DNA of 64,000 nt from Gautieria morchelliformis (lineage: Eukaryota > Basidiomycota > Agaricomycetes > Gomphales > Gomphaceae). The position numbers were made by a program, and so were the translations under genes. Below, one piece after another: positions 11,421-25,120 of this stretch. The stretch spans positions 143,387-207,386 of the forward strand of contig WHVA01000170.1 of the NCBI GenBank assembly GCA_015179125.1, written 5' to 3'. Numbering within the stretch: the stretch's first letter is position 1; the number at the start of each line of letters is the position of its first letter. The notes under the pieces are model-generated. The model was given only the letters and a program-made list of their open reading frames with translations. It searched no databases and was not told where the DNA came from.

Positions 11421-12068
11421 ATGACGACACCGCCGGTGAGTGGTGCTTGGCTGCCATTACTGATACTGACAGCATATATGTCAGATATGCTCCTAAGAAT
11501 GGAAGACGTCTTGAGGGCTCCTTCGTTCTTTCGTGATGATCCTCCACGAGTGTCCGGCCTTGAGGCGCCCCTCCCCGTTACTGTCGAAGAAGTTCGCGGA
11601 CCTCCTCAACACAGCATCATACAGGTCGACAACAGCACAAGGACCTTCCACCTCAAACGATACATTGTCAAGACCAAGGATAATGACAGCACACACTTCT
11701 GGTGTGGCTACCCAGATTGTTCGCATGATCGCTTCTATGCCAGGCAACAGGTAATATCGCACATCCGCTCTGTCCACCTCAAAGAGAAGCCCTTTAAATG
11801 CGCGACTTGGTACGCCGATGATAGACGTGAGCCTTCTAGACCTTGCTTCTTACTGAAAGCTTACAGCGAGATGTACTTTGTGCGCAAGCAAGACGCCACT
11901 CGTCACGTCAGGACGATGAATGAAGGTAAGAAATACGAGTGCACTGTCTGGTAAGCACACTACCCCATCCCCTTCATGCGCGTTCAGACGTGAGATCTAC
12001 CCACCAGTCATAAAAAGTACGCCCGTAAGGACTACCGCGATAAGCATGAGAGGGGTTGCCAATTCTAG
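11421..12068 (+). CDS. C2H2-type zinc finger protein
   Basis: Two exons (11421-11950, 12008-12068) encode about 196 residues. The intron has donor GTAAGC and acceptor CCAG. The central part reads FWCGYPDCSHDRFYARQQVI then SHIRSVH, a C-x4-C...H-x4-H finger. A second, degenerate finger follows (FKCATW, where the second Cys appears to be Trp, then RKQDATRHVRTMNEGKK). A third part is completed only by splicing: YECTVC joins HKKYARKDYRDKHERGC. C2H2 proteins usually bind DNA in the nucleus, so a regulatory role is inferred. The start at 11421 is the first ATG in frame. The hydrophobic run WLPLLILTAYM near residue 10 could instead be intronic, so the N-terminus is uncertain. Confidence 0.65.
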
Positions 12069-12585
12069 GTGGTATAAATGTTGGATCGCAGCGATGCACT
12101 GAGGCATTGTATTGAGGATGTATTTGATGTATTTGTAGTATCAACCACACACTCGGCAGGAGCATGAAGAGGTTCTCACTGCTGCGCTAATACATCGTCC
12201 TTTGAAGGACTCATATCAGCGGATGACATCTAGGGGTCTGGACGGATAAATTGCCATTGTTCGCGGTATCGCAATAAAAGGAACATCAACCATGGCCGGA
12301 GAGCCCATCACTGCCTACTTACACCGCCACCTTGGATATCAGCAGCAATATACAGCAAGAGACTCGTTATGCAGACAGCTGAGATGTGGCTATCCTTTAT
12401 GGATTTGCGCCGTGTCAGAAGGCCAGAAGGAGTTGAGAAGCGCCATGAGGTAACGTGCCATCGATGTGACGAGCGCAGGCTAGATACGGCCTGGACCACC
12501 TGGGGAAGGCGTGTCTGGCAAACATTAGGGGTCTGGTACAATATATAAGATTTTATCGGGGTTGGAGAAGCCAATTGCTCCTAGT
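12069..12585. other. Intergenic, probable kinase promoter
   Basis: No gene seen. A TATATAAG sequence at about 12541-12549 lies about 40 bases before the kinase start codon. Confidence 0.35.
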
Positions 12586-14619
<2,034 letters not shown>

Positions 14620-15043
14620 ACATGTATGGTCTCTCGCCTGTCGGTTCGTTATGAAATGCCGTGTACCCGATCTATGGTCTTGCTTGGTTCTCTGGTTCCT
14701 TTTGTCGTACCATATCGTATTATAATGCTTTCACCTGATATGAGTACTTACCACCTCACCCCGGCGTTGCACAGAGGTAGGCCGGTCTGCGATCCATGTA
14801 CAGAGTGGAATTACATTACATACATAACGAGATGACGATGCAAAAGGTCTTATCCGAAACAATGATATGATTGCGACGTAACTTCGGCAGAACGCAGGGA
14901 TTGCAGGATGTGGTGTGTAAGAGATGAGAATGAATGGCGAAAATCGAACACAGAAAATTGGAATCAAAACGTGCTAGTAGCCGGATAAGATACAGCTGAG
15001 GAATGACAACCCGAAATGTACCAGAGCAACGAGAGAACCAGCT
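14620..15043. other. Convergent intergenic region
   Basis: 3' regions of the kinase gene and the minus-strand actin-regulator gene. Nothing else seen. Confidence 0.5.
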
Positions 15044-17279
15044 TTAGCTGACGCGTGACAACGGACTCGGGACGGAAATGGAGACCGACTTGGAGGATGC
15101 TATTGTAGTGATCGTGGAACCTTCACAAACCAATGCCTTCGTGCTGCGGGATGGCACCGCTGGGGGCTTGCGCCGCTTGGGGGGCGGTGCAGGCGCTGGC
15201 CGATATCGAGGCGGCGAGGTCCTCGTTAACGGTGGGTCTGAATCCTGTTGAGGCCCATCGTACACTTCTAGGGACGGTTCCACCGGGTCGTCAAATATCG
15301 GCGTTGCGGGCGTGCTCTCGTGCAGGTCTCCAGCACGGACAGAGCTGTGGATGCCCGCGTAACGAGGCGAGTCCGCAGTGTGGCGTTTGGGATCTGCGCG
15401 GCGGGATGCATTCGCGTTGGAATGTAGCCTGCTCTTGGAGGACGGCGGTGGTAGACTGGGCGTCGGTGACGCCGGGCTATGTCTATGCAATGGTGCGGGC
15501 GCAGCCCCAGCGACGGAAAGAAGACTTAAGGAACTCTCATTACTTGCCCGGCGAAGCTCAAGGACGGCAGGCGTCGGCCTGGGCCTGGCCTTGGGCTTGG
15601 GCTTCTTTTGGATGGCATCGTCGTGATGATTAGACTTTCCCATGCCATCTTTAGGTGGTTTCAAAGGAAGAACATCGACGCTCTTTGAGAATTTCATATA
15701 ACGCTCGTCCTTCAGCGGGTGCGGTGCAGCGACAGGGTGCAAAAAATGACTCGTCGACTGGAAGTTTGCCTGCGCAGATCCTGCGTCGGAGGAGAGAGGT
15801 GACATGGACCCGGTCTGGGAGGAAGCTGATGCTTGGGCCTCCCGTTCCTTCTTGAGTTGTACGGCCCAAGATGCACTAAGGCAGCGCTCGACAAGCCGCT
15901 TGGTTGTTGGGTTAACTTCGCGAATCTCAGCATGGGCTACGAGGGATTCAAGTGTGCGAAGAAGCTGTGGCCGCTTGTAAGGGACGGAACGTAGTTGCGT
16001 ATGCGTAAGGAGGGGGTGCAATACCCGGAGATAAGTATGTCGAAGCTGGTGGCTCATAAATTTATGCCGAGAAGAACCGGCCAGGAACAAAACTTACCGA
16101 GTCACTGTCCTCGTCGAGGTCAACCAGTTCTCGTATGAACACATCCACCAACACATGTAAATCATTTGTATAGAAATACTCCTGTGAACCTGGGGTAGTG
16201 AACAGAAGATAAAGGATTTTGAGCACGAGGAGTTGCATGCACCGGTCTTCCGCGGATCGGTCTACAGGCCGAAATTCAGACATAAATGGCAAACGTCAGA
16301 CAATGCACGTACCGGCACGGTTCAGCATGAAAATCATATTTTCTCCGAATGTCTTACTAGAACCTAGACGCCGGATCAGGATCTGTATCACCCTATTCAC
16401 AGTCTTGGGCTTGTCGTGCGAATCCTCCTTGTCCGGCTGAAGGGCAGAAACCATGAATTGCTCATTCAACGCGACCTAAAAAATTCCCTCAGAGTGATAA
16501 ATAGAAATAGAACTGCACACGGTTCTTACAATGAGCTTGATAATGCAATAGTTTACCGTCTCATCCTGCATGTCCCGGGTGACTTCCACCAAGTCAAACA
16601 GTCGATCAATGAAGGCGTCATTGAATACATTCAGCCTTGCCGTATCGAATTTTTGCACTCTACAAACTTCGTAGAGAATCATCACAGCCAGCTGTCTTAA
16701 TCGTGCTTCGATTGGAATGCCGATACCCCCTCGCCAGGCATTCGAAGAGCCTGAGGTGTACACGTCACAGTCAACGTCAACGAGGAGAATATGGTCCATG
16801 AGCAACGGAATTAATTCGGGCCATTTTTTTGGAGAACGGAAAAAGGAAGCGTGGCGTCGACCATAGAGGCGAAGAACACTGTGGAGGATGAGCTGAGCGT
16901 GAGGGTCTGTGTTGGAGAGTGCATCCGTTATCACGAGAGATGAAAGCCGCTCTGAGTGGAAGTTGAAAATCTCGGAGTCAAGAAGTAGACAGCAGGCGTG
17001 TTCAAGCTGAACTGGCGTCTGCAAATATTGCTCTAAAGTTGCACGAATGGGTGAGTGTAAGAAGATACTCGAAGGAGCGTACCATGATATGTGGCACAAA
17101 ATGATACAAAATTCCTGAGAGCAGCATCAAGACGAGTGAGTGTGCTTGACGCTGAAACTTGGAGTATGTCCTCCAACTCTTTTATGGGGTCAGATGCAAA
17201 TCACGAAGAGCTGGAAGAAACGCTCACCGGACCAAAACTGATGAGCATCCTCAATGTGATAAACGATCCCCAAATCCAT
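15044..17279 (-). CDS. Ldb17/Dip1/SPIN90-family actin regulator
   Basis: Six minus-strand exons (17279-17228, 17178-17083, 17032-16530, 16475-16313, 16261-16098, 16045-15044) join in frame to about 659 residues. Start: [15 protein letters not shown]. Residues near 100-330 match the SPIN90/Ldb17 leucine-rich domain (DUF2013), for example [35 protein letters not shown] and [20 protein letters not shown]. In the family this armadillo-like domain activates Arp2/3 complex to start linear actin filaments at endocytic patches (yeast Ldb17, fission yeast Dip1). The C-terminal 250 residues are Pro/Ser-rich with [20 protein letters not shown], a likely SH3-binding tail as in Ldb17. The assignment is by motif recognition only. 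Confidence 0.8.
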
Positions 17280-18060
17280 ATTGTTTTGTGTGCAGCGTCC
17301 GGTCCACTGACCACTCCCGGTTCCGTGCGCAACCTGCCGTCTCTAAAACTACTCGGGACTCAGTCTCGAGGTGAAATCGAAAAACGCTGCCTATAAATAC
17401 GTGAGATGTTTGTTGGAATTTATACCGACAGCACTTACAATGAGCGCGGGAGAGAAGACCGGTGCGGAGTGGAACATTTTCAGACTCCGGTAAGGTAGAC
17501 ATCACGTGATCCTGAAAAGCCCGTCTCGGTGACTCGGTGAGCACTTTTGGGTGACCATCTTTCCGCTACCTTTACGGGATATCCATCTGTTGCAAAGGCA
17601 ACTCACTCACCCATCACTAAGTAACTTGATTGCCTCGTTACTCTGGGCAGGACAGTGAGACGTGTCTCGACGTCTGAGGAAGTCCCCGGTACTGCAAATA
17701 TTCAACTGACCAAATGAAATTAGGTCCACTCAGCCTGCCATGGCATTAGATGTCTAAGCACTTCGTACTTCCGATCTCGAAAGGCTCCAGATGCTCAGCG
17801 CTCAACAATTGAAAGTTCTCACTCTCGCAGAGGTCCAAGTATTCCTCGTTGCATCTCGTCGAGGTGTCAGACTTGATCAGAACAGTTATCCATACATCAC
17901 GCCCTATCTACACAGATTCTAACTCTATTGGGGCATCGTAGATGGCGGAATCCAGCGGCCAGCTGACTCCCGAGCCTGGTAATAATATTGAACAGCTTAT
18001 GTCTTACAGTAAGTTACATGAGGATTGATGAACAATGCCTACTTAATCATTCGACATCAA
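17280..18060. other. Intergenic, promoter side of the Ldb17-like gene
   Basis: A short minus-strand frame at 17251-17544 has no motif. I see no further gene. Confidence 0.4.
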
Positions 18061-19374
18061 TTACCAGATATCCTTGATTTTCATATCCTCTATAAACTTC
18101 TCTAATTCAATGTAGCCTCTCAACCGTGTCCTGCTAGAGAAAAACAAGTAGGACTTTTCGCCGACGCACGCTAGATCTGTGATGAACTCATCCTTAGAGC
18201 CCATATTCCTAAATATGCACCGCCAACGGTTCTCTGGAAAGGGCTCATATGACCACAATGAGGCACCCGGACAGGGCGCAGTTTTGGAGATAGACCAGTC
18301 AAACAGAAATGCTAACTCGCGCGGGAATCGACTGGAACACATTCTTAAATTTCCAGATAATGAGGTTGGGAAATCACCATGTCCGTGTCCGTCTTGTGAA
18401 AAGGTGTGTGTAAGCGTGTCGAAGGTGAGAACATTCTCTGGGTGTAAGCTACGAGCGGCCTGCATAGATAGAATGTTAGGATTCGAGTTCAATTATCACA
18501 TACATGCGGGAATGGTTGTTACGTACAGAAGATTTCTCGTTGCGTGTTAATGCTGTAATCAGTATCTTCCTTCCGCCGTATAATGGTGCCGCCATGAGCC
18601 TGGATGAGCCGAAGTCTCCTCCTAGTGGTTCATCCATGATCTGCCACGTCCAAGTATTCCGGGAAGAACTGAATTCGGCGACCGAGTATGTATCCAGGTG
18701 TTCCATCCCAATGCCGCCGAAAATATATAACTTGTTCTGGACGACAACGATGCTCGCGACCAAGCGAGGGCGGATCGAACCACCTTCAATGACGAATTTG
18801 CTCCATATCATTTTTACCAGGTCAAGGCAAAAAAAATCGGCGGTGAGATCTACATCCTCATTTCTTCCTCCAAATATCAGCAGGCGACGATGATCCTCAG
18901 GTCCAAAGAGAACTATGCTCGGCTTCATACGATATGGGAGAGTGGGTTGAGGATCTTGAAAGACGTCAGTGGGACGATGTAGCAGCTTCGAAAAACGACA
19001 TAAGCAACGCGGCATGGAGGACGGTTAGATAACGAACGAACTGAGATTTGTTCCCATTCCATTGTGGATGTTGGCATATAGAATAATTGAGACCCGTGCT
19101 CGGGTTTGGCGAAGAGAACATATAGATACCCTTTGTCATGGTCAGAGACAGTCACCCACGAGGAACAAGTTCTTTCTGCTTCAGAGATCCCTTGAAATTG
19201 TTTCAGCTTGATGCTACCTCGTACGCGGACCTGGTCTCCATGCTCTTCTTGGAGCGCATCTGCCGAGGTGCTTGAGCTCGAGTTCTCCGCTTGAACGTCT
19301 GCAGCCACGGCCTCAGTACGGGGCCTCTGCTGACGCTTCGATGGTGAAGGACTGTCTGTGCTTGATCGTTTCAT
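18061..19374 (-). CDS. Kelch-like beta-propeller protein
   Basis: Three exons (19374-19042, 18985-18527, 18459-18061) join in frame to about 396 residues. The N-terminus is Ser/Pro/basic (MKRSSTDSPSPSKRQQRP). The centre has kelch signatures: RRLLIFGGRNEDVD and, 50 residues on, NKLYIFGGIGMEHLDTYSV, each followed by an aromatic strand (MIWSKF; NTWTWQI). The C-terminal third has further propeller-like strands (ENRWRCIF, FITDLACVGEKSYLFF). Kelch propellers are protein-interaction scaffolds, and no enzyme site is visible. The first intron uses a less usual donor, GTTCGT, so that junction is the weakest part of the model. Confidence 0.65.
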
Positions 19375-22025
19375 AGCAGTCTACTGTCTAATGATGGCTC
19401 AGGCTGTTATATACCTTGCTCGCCAAACGAGGTTTACATAATCCCCGACGGCACTCCGTGATCTCCTGCATTGATTCCAACATCGCCTTGCTGCATGGAC
19501 ACAAAAGTACCTGTCGCCGGATGGAAGCTACGCAGTTCTATGGTTACTAACTCAGCTTGAGCTAAGGAGCTTGGGACGAAGCTTCCGTCCTCTGACTAGC
19601 GTACCACCCAACCCGTACACTTCCCGCTGGTCACGAGTGCCGTAGCGGCCTCTGGGCGGATGGCTAAAGGCACCGCTCACGCGCACGGACCGTTTACTCC
19701 CACCAGTCGCAAGGCTCAGAAGTAGTGACTTTAAACAGGACTGGAAGGGCGAGCGGTCGGGGTAGCGGCATCCCCCTGATGAGGGCTTCGTCGGCTCGAA
19801 ACGGCTACACACCCGTCTCCCCTAGCAACCCTCTTCCCTACCTAGCAGAAACCCAATCTTCGGAGACGGCTGTCCGCAGTAGGTGCAAAGGTTGTGGTCT
19901 GCGGTCTGCCCAGCGGCGCTCTGTTGGACGCAGCGACCCGGGGCTTCGCTCGCAGGTAGCGTAGCTAAAGACATTCTGAATTCTAGTTAAGGGTTCACTA
20001 CCACTGGATATATGGCATTGAGATGGTGGGTCGGTGCCGAAGCCCCGAAACCGTCAGGCTGTCCGTGCTTAACCCAAACCGCTACTTCGCCAATCCCCGC
20101 ACTGATCAATGACGCTCCTCTCATGTGGATCGTCTTCGCCACTCCTGAGTCGGGTATATGGGACCGACGGGCATTGGGTGTACGTTGCTTCTACTACATT
20201 CTACTATTATTATGTAAAGGATAAGCGCATATGGGTTTCTAACTGTAAATCCGTTTTGCCGCCACGAGGGACACTCAGCTTGTTTTCGACTCGAACGCCG
20301 GTCCAGTTTTCCGCTCACCACATTCACTGAGCTTCTAGCCTGAGCGACCAAAGAAACTGGAGAAAGACTACGTCAGGACGTCTTGTCAAACATGTCGGTA
20401 CAGCATCGAAAGCCATCTTTACGGCTAGACAGTGCGACATTCCTACCAAAGAGGCACCCTTCTCTCGTCTCGTCTTCGATACCATTTATATACCCTTCGG
20501 TGGCTGTGGGACCGCAGGTCACGTTTAGGGTGCATATCATGGTCTCTCCTTTGAAATGACCCACGGCCGATTCTCGCGCTTCAAGCTTCAGTCTTGAGAA
20601 GTATTCATTGTCGCTGTTGCACCCGATTTTCGGCCGCTATGGGCCTCCGTCCGCTCCGACCACCTTGAAATGTGGAACACGTCGGGTCCTGACGGAAAGC
20701 CCAGGTGCATGCTTTTACCTTGCGCTTGACCGTGCATAGCTGTTGATTGAAGGACGGGGGAATGCCTTGCATGGAAGCACAGATGGTCCACGAACGCGTC
20801 CCCATTGTCCGAAAGGCTGGGGCACATGCCGAAGCACCATCCGATTAATTCACGAAGCCTTCTGTGGTAACCAGGAAGCTTGATTTCCCCCTCAATAGTC
20901 TCCGCACCACTCATGGCCTCATGAGATCTGCTGAAACACAGCGGCTCTCCTTGTCTGGTGTTGTGATCTGCGACGTTCTGCGGGAGATGGGTGCTCCACA
21001 TAGACACTGATGGACTCTCGGCTCGCATCCACTGATTGGTTCTTATATTTCATTCTGCCATCAATGACCGGCAAGCTGCGTCTCAATTCATTTTTCCGGA
21101 AGTCCACATACCCCGTCCGAACAACGCGTCTCCGACTAAGTTCGAGAGTGGAAGTGAATTTCTCGCACTGCCAGAGCCAAACGGTGAGCCCTCTCTTGAT
21201 CATTTTCCTGGAGCGATTGCTCTACGCGCTTTTGGTGTCGAGATCACCATGTTACTGGATTCGGTACAGACAATTATCTAGTCCCGCGGCAGTTTGCATT
21301 CGCAGCCGGTGCCGGTGCACTGCCCCGGTGCCGCCTCGCCTTCCCCGACGTTCGCACTCGTCACAACGAAGAGCCACCATGACGATTACTCCACATGTGA
21401 TGCCACAATGAACGTCGTTGGGGCTGGCAGACCGATTTAGCCGTCGACTGTGAAACCCAGCTGGTAAATCATCTCATGTCTTGCCTGTCCCTATCCCACT
21501 GAATACTTTCTCCTGCCGCTTTCATTTGACACGCTTATCGGCTGTGTCGTTATTTTCTGATAGATGGTTTCTGTTCGTTAAGAAATGAACCAGCGAAGCT
21601 AGAGGTTAAATACATTTTACGTACAAACACCCGCGCTAAGCAAGTCCGCCTCACATCCGCCTCGCCGGCGCCTCCGCTTAAAAACTGAAATGCCGGCACC
21701 CTTTCCACTCTGCTCTTGACTACCATTGTATTCCTGCCGGTGCCCGTAGGCCTTGACTGTCCTTGACGAGCAGCAGCAAACCCCGTCCATTTCTTTCACC
21801 CTTCGACCAGTGGATGTGGCACCAGACAGGATCATCCGAAAGCGGTCGACAAGAGCCCATTCAACTTTACTGTGTAGTCTGCAGTATGGTTCTATCCTCC
21901 CTCTCGTCGCTCGCTCACATTCGGCCAGCATATCTTTCTTAGATTCGTATATCTACCTGTTCAGGTCTGTTGTACTTGCATCTCGTCCTCGACCGTCCAG
22001 ACTGACCTGCTCAGCTTAGTGGAAC
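19375..22025. other. No supported gene; GC-richer block at 19.55-20.1 kb
   Basis: The block 19550-20110 is richer in G+C than its flanks and is open in several frames on both strands without a motif. A minus-strand frame at 20588-21028 (146 codons) is the longest and is not recognised. No tRNA or rRNA could be identified. Confidence 0.35.
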
Positions 22026-24520
22026 ATGCTTTTGCGTCTCGTCGCGCCTCCGCCATTGCCTACCATCCTATTCACCCTCAGCTTTCCTGCCCTCCCACAG
22101 TCCCTGCCGGTCCCCGCCGCCTGGGAGAATCATCTCCAGCTTCTGGTTCATTATCAGCTTTCGTCCCCGCCTTCCCTTCATGCGCTGGACAAGTCCGTTG
22201 CCTGGACGGCCCTGCTTGATACCGTTACTTTTGATTTGGTGGGTGATCGAATGTTTGCTGTTACTTTCTCTTTTGAAAATCCTATCCATTTGATCGGTTC
22301 CTTGTTTCTTTTTCGATTGGTTATCGTCCACATGTCTTAGGGGTTGTGATCCGTGGATCGGTGAGGTGTCAGGGCCCCATTCTCGAGATACCGGAGGCGT
22401 AGGGTTCATTGCCGGGGGCAAGGGGCGACCTCCGCTTGCTTACGTTGCATTTTGATTATGGAAGCGAAACAGCGCGCCACGCTGTGTTCTCCCAAACTCA
22501 ATTTTTAGTGTGGAGCAGAACCGCGCAAACAGAATCGCTGACGTCTTACATTTCCATTCTTCATCACACAGGTCACCCTTACTGTAACATGCGTATTCGT
22601 TGATGGCATCCAAGAGGAATGGCCCCTCACGAATCGCTGTGTCGACCTCCTGGAGAGCGTCATTCGAGACGTCAATCGCAGTGCTACTGAGGCGGAGATC
22701 GAGTATGAGCTGGAGCGGCGCAAGACAGATGTCGACTTGGCGCAGAGCTCATCCTCGAACTCGCACGTGTCCTTGGCCGGTGCGGAACAAGCGTCCGAAC
22801 AGCCTACCCCTATCGTAGCACAGAAGGTGCAAAAGCCAAAGAAACGACGCAGTATACTTGCGTCCTTTATGGCGTCAGTATCTTGTCTATTTCCGTCTGT
22901 AGCCTTCCTTAATATGGTCTATCTAGATCACTTGTTTCATCGTCGTCATCGTTGGGTGGGTTAGTTGCGCCATACCGTGCATCGACACCTCCACCAGCAA
23001 CGCAGCTGCCGCCGCCACCACCACCACCATCTCCTGCCATGGATGACCTAGAACCACTCACAACCAATGGAATTCCCGCTTCTCGTTTTCTCCGTCGTCG
23101 TGCCCGCTCGACACTCGTAGATGCCTATCGCCGCTTCGTTGTCGGAGAGCTAGGGGCTCGGTTTCGCACGGGCGATCCCACATTATACGATACCAACGGA
23201 GGTGGTTTCAAGGCGCTTGGAATTGACATGGGTACTTCTCAAACTCCATTGTTCGCCCTGTGGGTGACGCGCAGCACGATGCGGCGTGTTGCGGAAGAGA
23301 TGGCAAGGGTCATCGAGTATGCGCTGTGTGGGAACGGGGCACGGGAACGCGATCAGGATGGCTCTCAGCGCAAAGGGCGGTTCGCAGACAAGTTCGGAGA
23401 GGGCGAGCGAAGTAAGGACGACGACCGTGACGGGGATGACTCTGGCTGCTCCGCGAGCAGTACGACCGACGATTCAAGCGTGCACACGCCGCTGGATTCC
23501 CATGACACCCCGCCTCCATATAACCTATCTTCGCCGCAGCCAAAACATCAGGCCGCGCCGTCCCGCAGCCCCACCGTGATGACGCCACAAGCCTATCACG
23601 CGTATATATCACTCAAAGAGATGCATCACCGTCTGCATGGCATTGCATGTCAGCTGACCGCCGACACCGTTGCGAGCCAGCAGGCTGCTACTGTGGAGGC
23701 CGGTGGAGCAGAAGTGAAGAGCAAGCGAAGGGCATGGAGCTCACGTCAGTATTTGGCGGGAGCCAGGTCCCCTTCCGCAGACGAGGATAAGGGGCATTGC
23801 GCAGCGCTGAGGGGCGCCAGCATGGCATTGGTTGGTTTGGCTGTGCCAGTGCGCTCGAGCCCGTTGTGTAGCGGATGGAGTGCTGAGGAGCTAGAAGCAG
23901 ACGAGCTCGACGCCCGGAAACGTGGGAGATGCGTAAGATGGGAGCAAGAGGCTGAGCACGAGGAGACTTTCAGAAGAGCCAGGAGCCTGTGTCGAGAGCA
24001 GAGCCAGCGCCGGCGCTGTTATTTCGGAGCGACAGGTAGAAGCTGCGAAGCGGAGGACGTACACCCATTGGGTCGTATGCGTCCACGCACCCTTAATGTG
24101 ACCCCAGAAGAGGGTCCATTTGGGTTAGTATACTCTACGGGCCCGCGCCTCTCTGTGATTGAACATGCCGATGTCGGCCACCTGCAAGAACATGACGAGT
24201 ACGACGAAAATGAAAATGACACAGCGGACGAGGACGAAGACGAGGACGACACCTTATACAAGAAGCGGAGTGAGGAGGAATTTATTCTACATCCTGAGGA
24301 ATCTCGTTCATGGCCGCAATCACATAGGAATAGGAAGACCCCACGACCTGCTATCAACAATCCGGTACTGTCCAAGGATCTGCGACTCCGTAGATCTATG
24401 CCTGGCGCATCGATAACACAAAAGTTGCACCCCACTGTGGAGATCGCAGTCGAGGAACGCTGTGCGGAACCAAGTCGATTCCCTCCTGACTTTGATCCCT
24501 CCTGTGCCGTGGATATCTAA
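22026..24520 (+). CDS. Conserved-looking basidiomycete protein of unknown function
   Basis: Three exons (22026-22238, 22572-22873, 22927-24520) join in frame to about 702 residues. No family is recognised. Residues 1-70 are hydrophobic/proline-rich (LPTILFTLSFPALPQSLPVP). Residues 72-170 contain a compact folded-looking part (VTLTVTCVFVDGIQEEWP, then a helix with DLLESVIRDVNRSATEAEI). A Pro run (QLPPPPPPPSP) precedes a second ordered segment with RRARSTLVDAYRRFVVGEL and PLFALWVTRSTMRRVAEEMA. The remainder is low-complexity and charged, with an acidic run near residue 610 (NENDTADEDEDEDD). This could be a regulatory or scaffold protein. The reading frame is intact and G+C-biased at third positions, as expected for a real gene. 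Confidence 0.65.
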
Positions 24521-25120
24521 TTGTATTTGATCCCTGCTTATCCCAGCGTGCTGCCGCCTTCGCCCGACTCGCTTTCACACCAGGTTTCATCCCTTAGCCA
24601 GCATCTTTTTACATCAATGATCTCAAACGATAATGACTATTCCATCATCCAACGCCTTACTACGATTCAATGCTATCGGTTTCACGCACACCTTCACACT
24701 TTCACGTTTTACGATTCCTCGTTTCATCCCCTCGCCTCAAAATTATATGCTTGCAAGCATGCATCGACTGCCTACCCCACTTCCCCATCGATACTATACA
24801 ATTTATTGTCCCCTCTAACACTCGCTATCGTCGCATTCGTCCATTCACCCCATGTGTTATTATACTACATTTTCTTTCCAATTGTTGGTCGTTGGTACCA
24901 GATGCTCATTTTCTTCCTTTGATTCCGGTGGCGCCCGCAATCATTTGTCCTCCCGGGCAAAGCTCGACCCTTTACTGACATACTTGACTGGACTTATCAA
25001 CCTTGTATACATTGAAGAAGCCTAACTAGTATTGACTACAAAAATAATCGCAATTTTTTTTTTTGGTACAAATAATTTGTATGTGGCGGTGTAGGCGCGT
25101 CGTGGGGAAATGCGGCGGAG
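24521..25120. other. Intergenic
   Basis: Pyrimidine-rich sequence with long chance frames at 24521-24978 that have no motif, plus a T run near 25055-25065. Nothing else seen. Confidence 0.4.

Noticed and set aside
23310-24435. Long minus-strand frames opposite the proline-rich gene
   Set aside because: They are antisense shadows with no motif or splice sites. The plus frame has intact exon joins.
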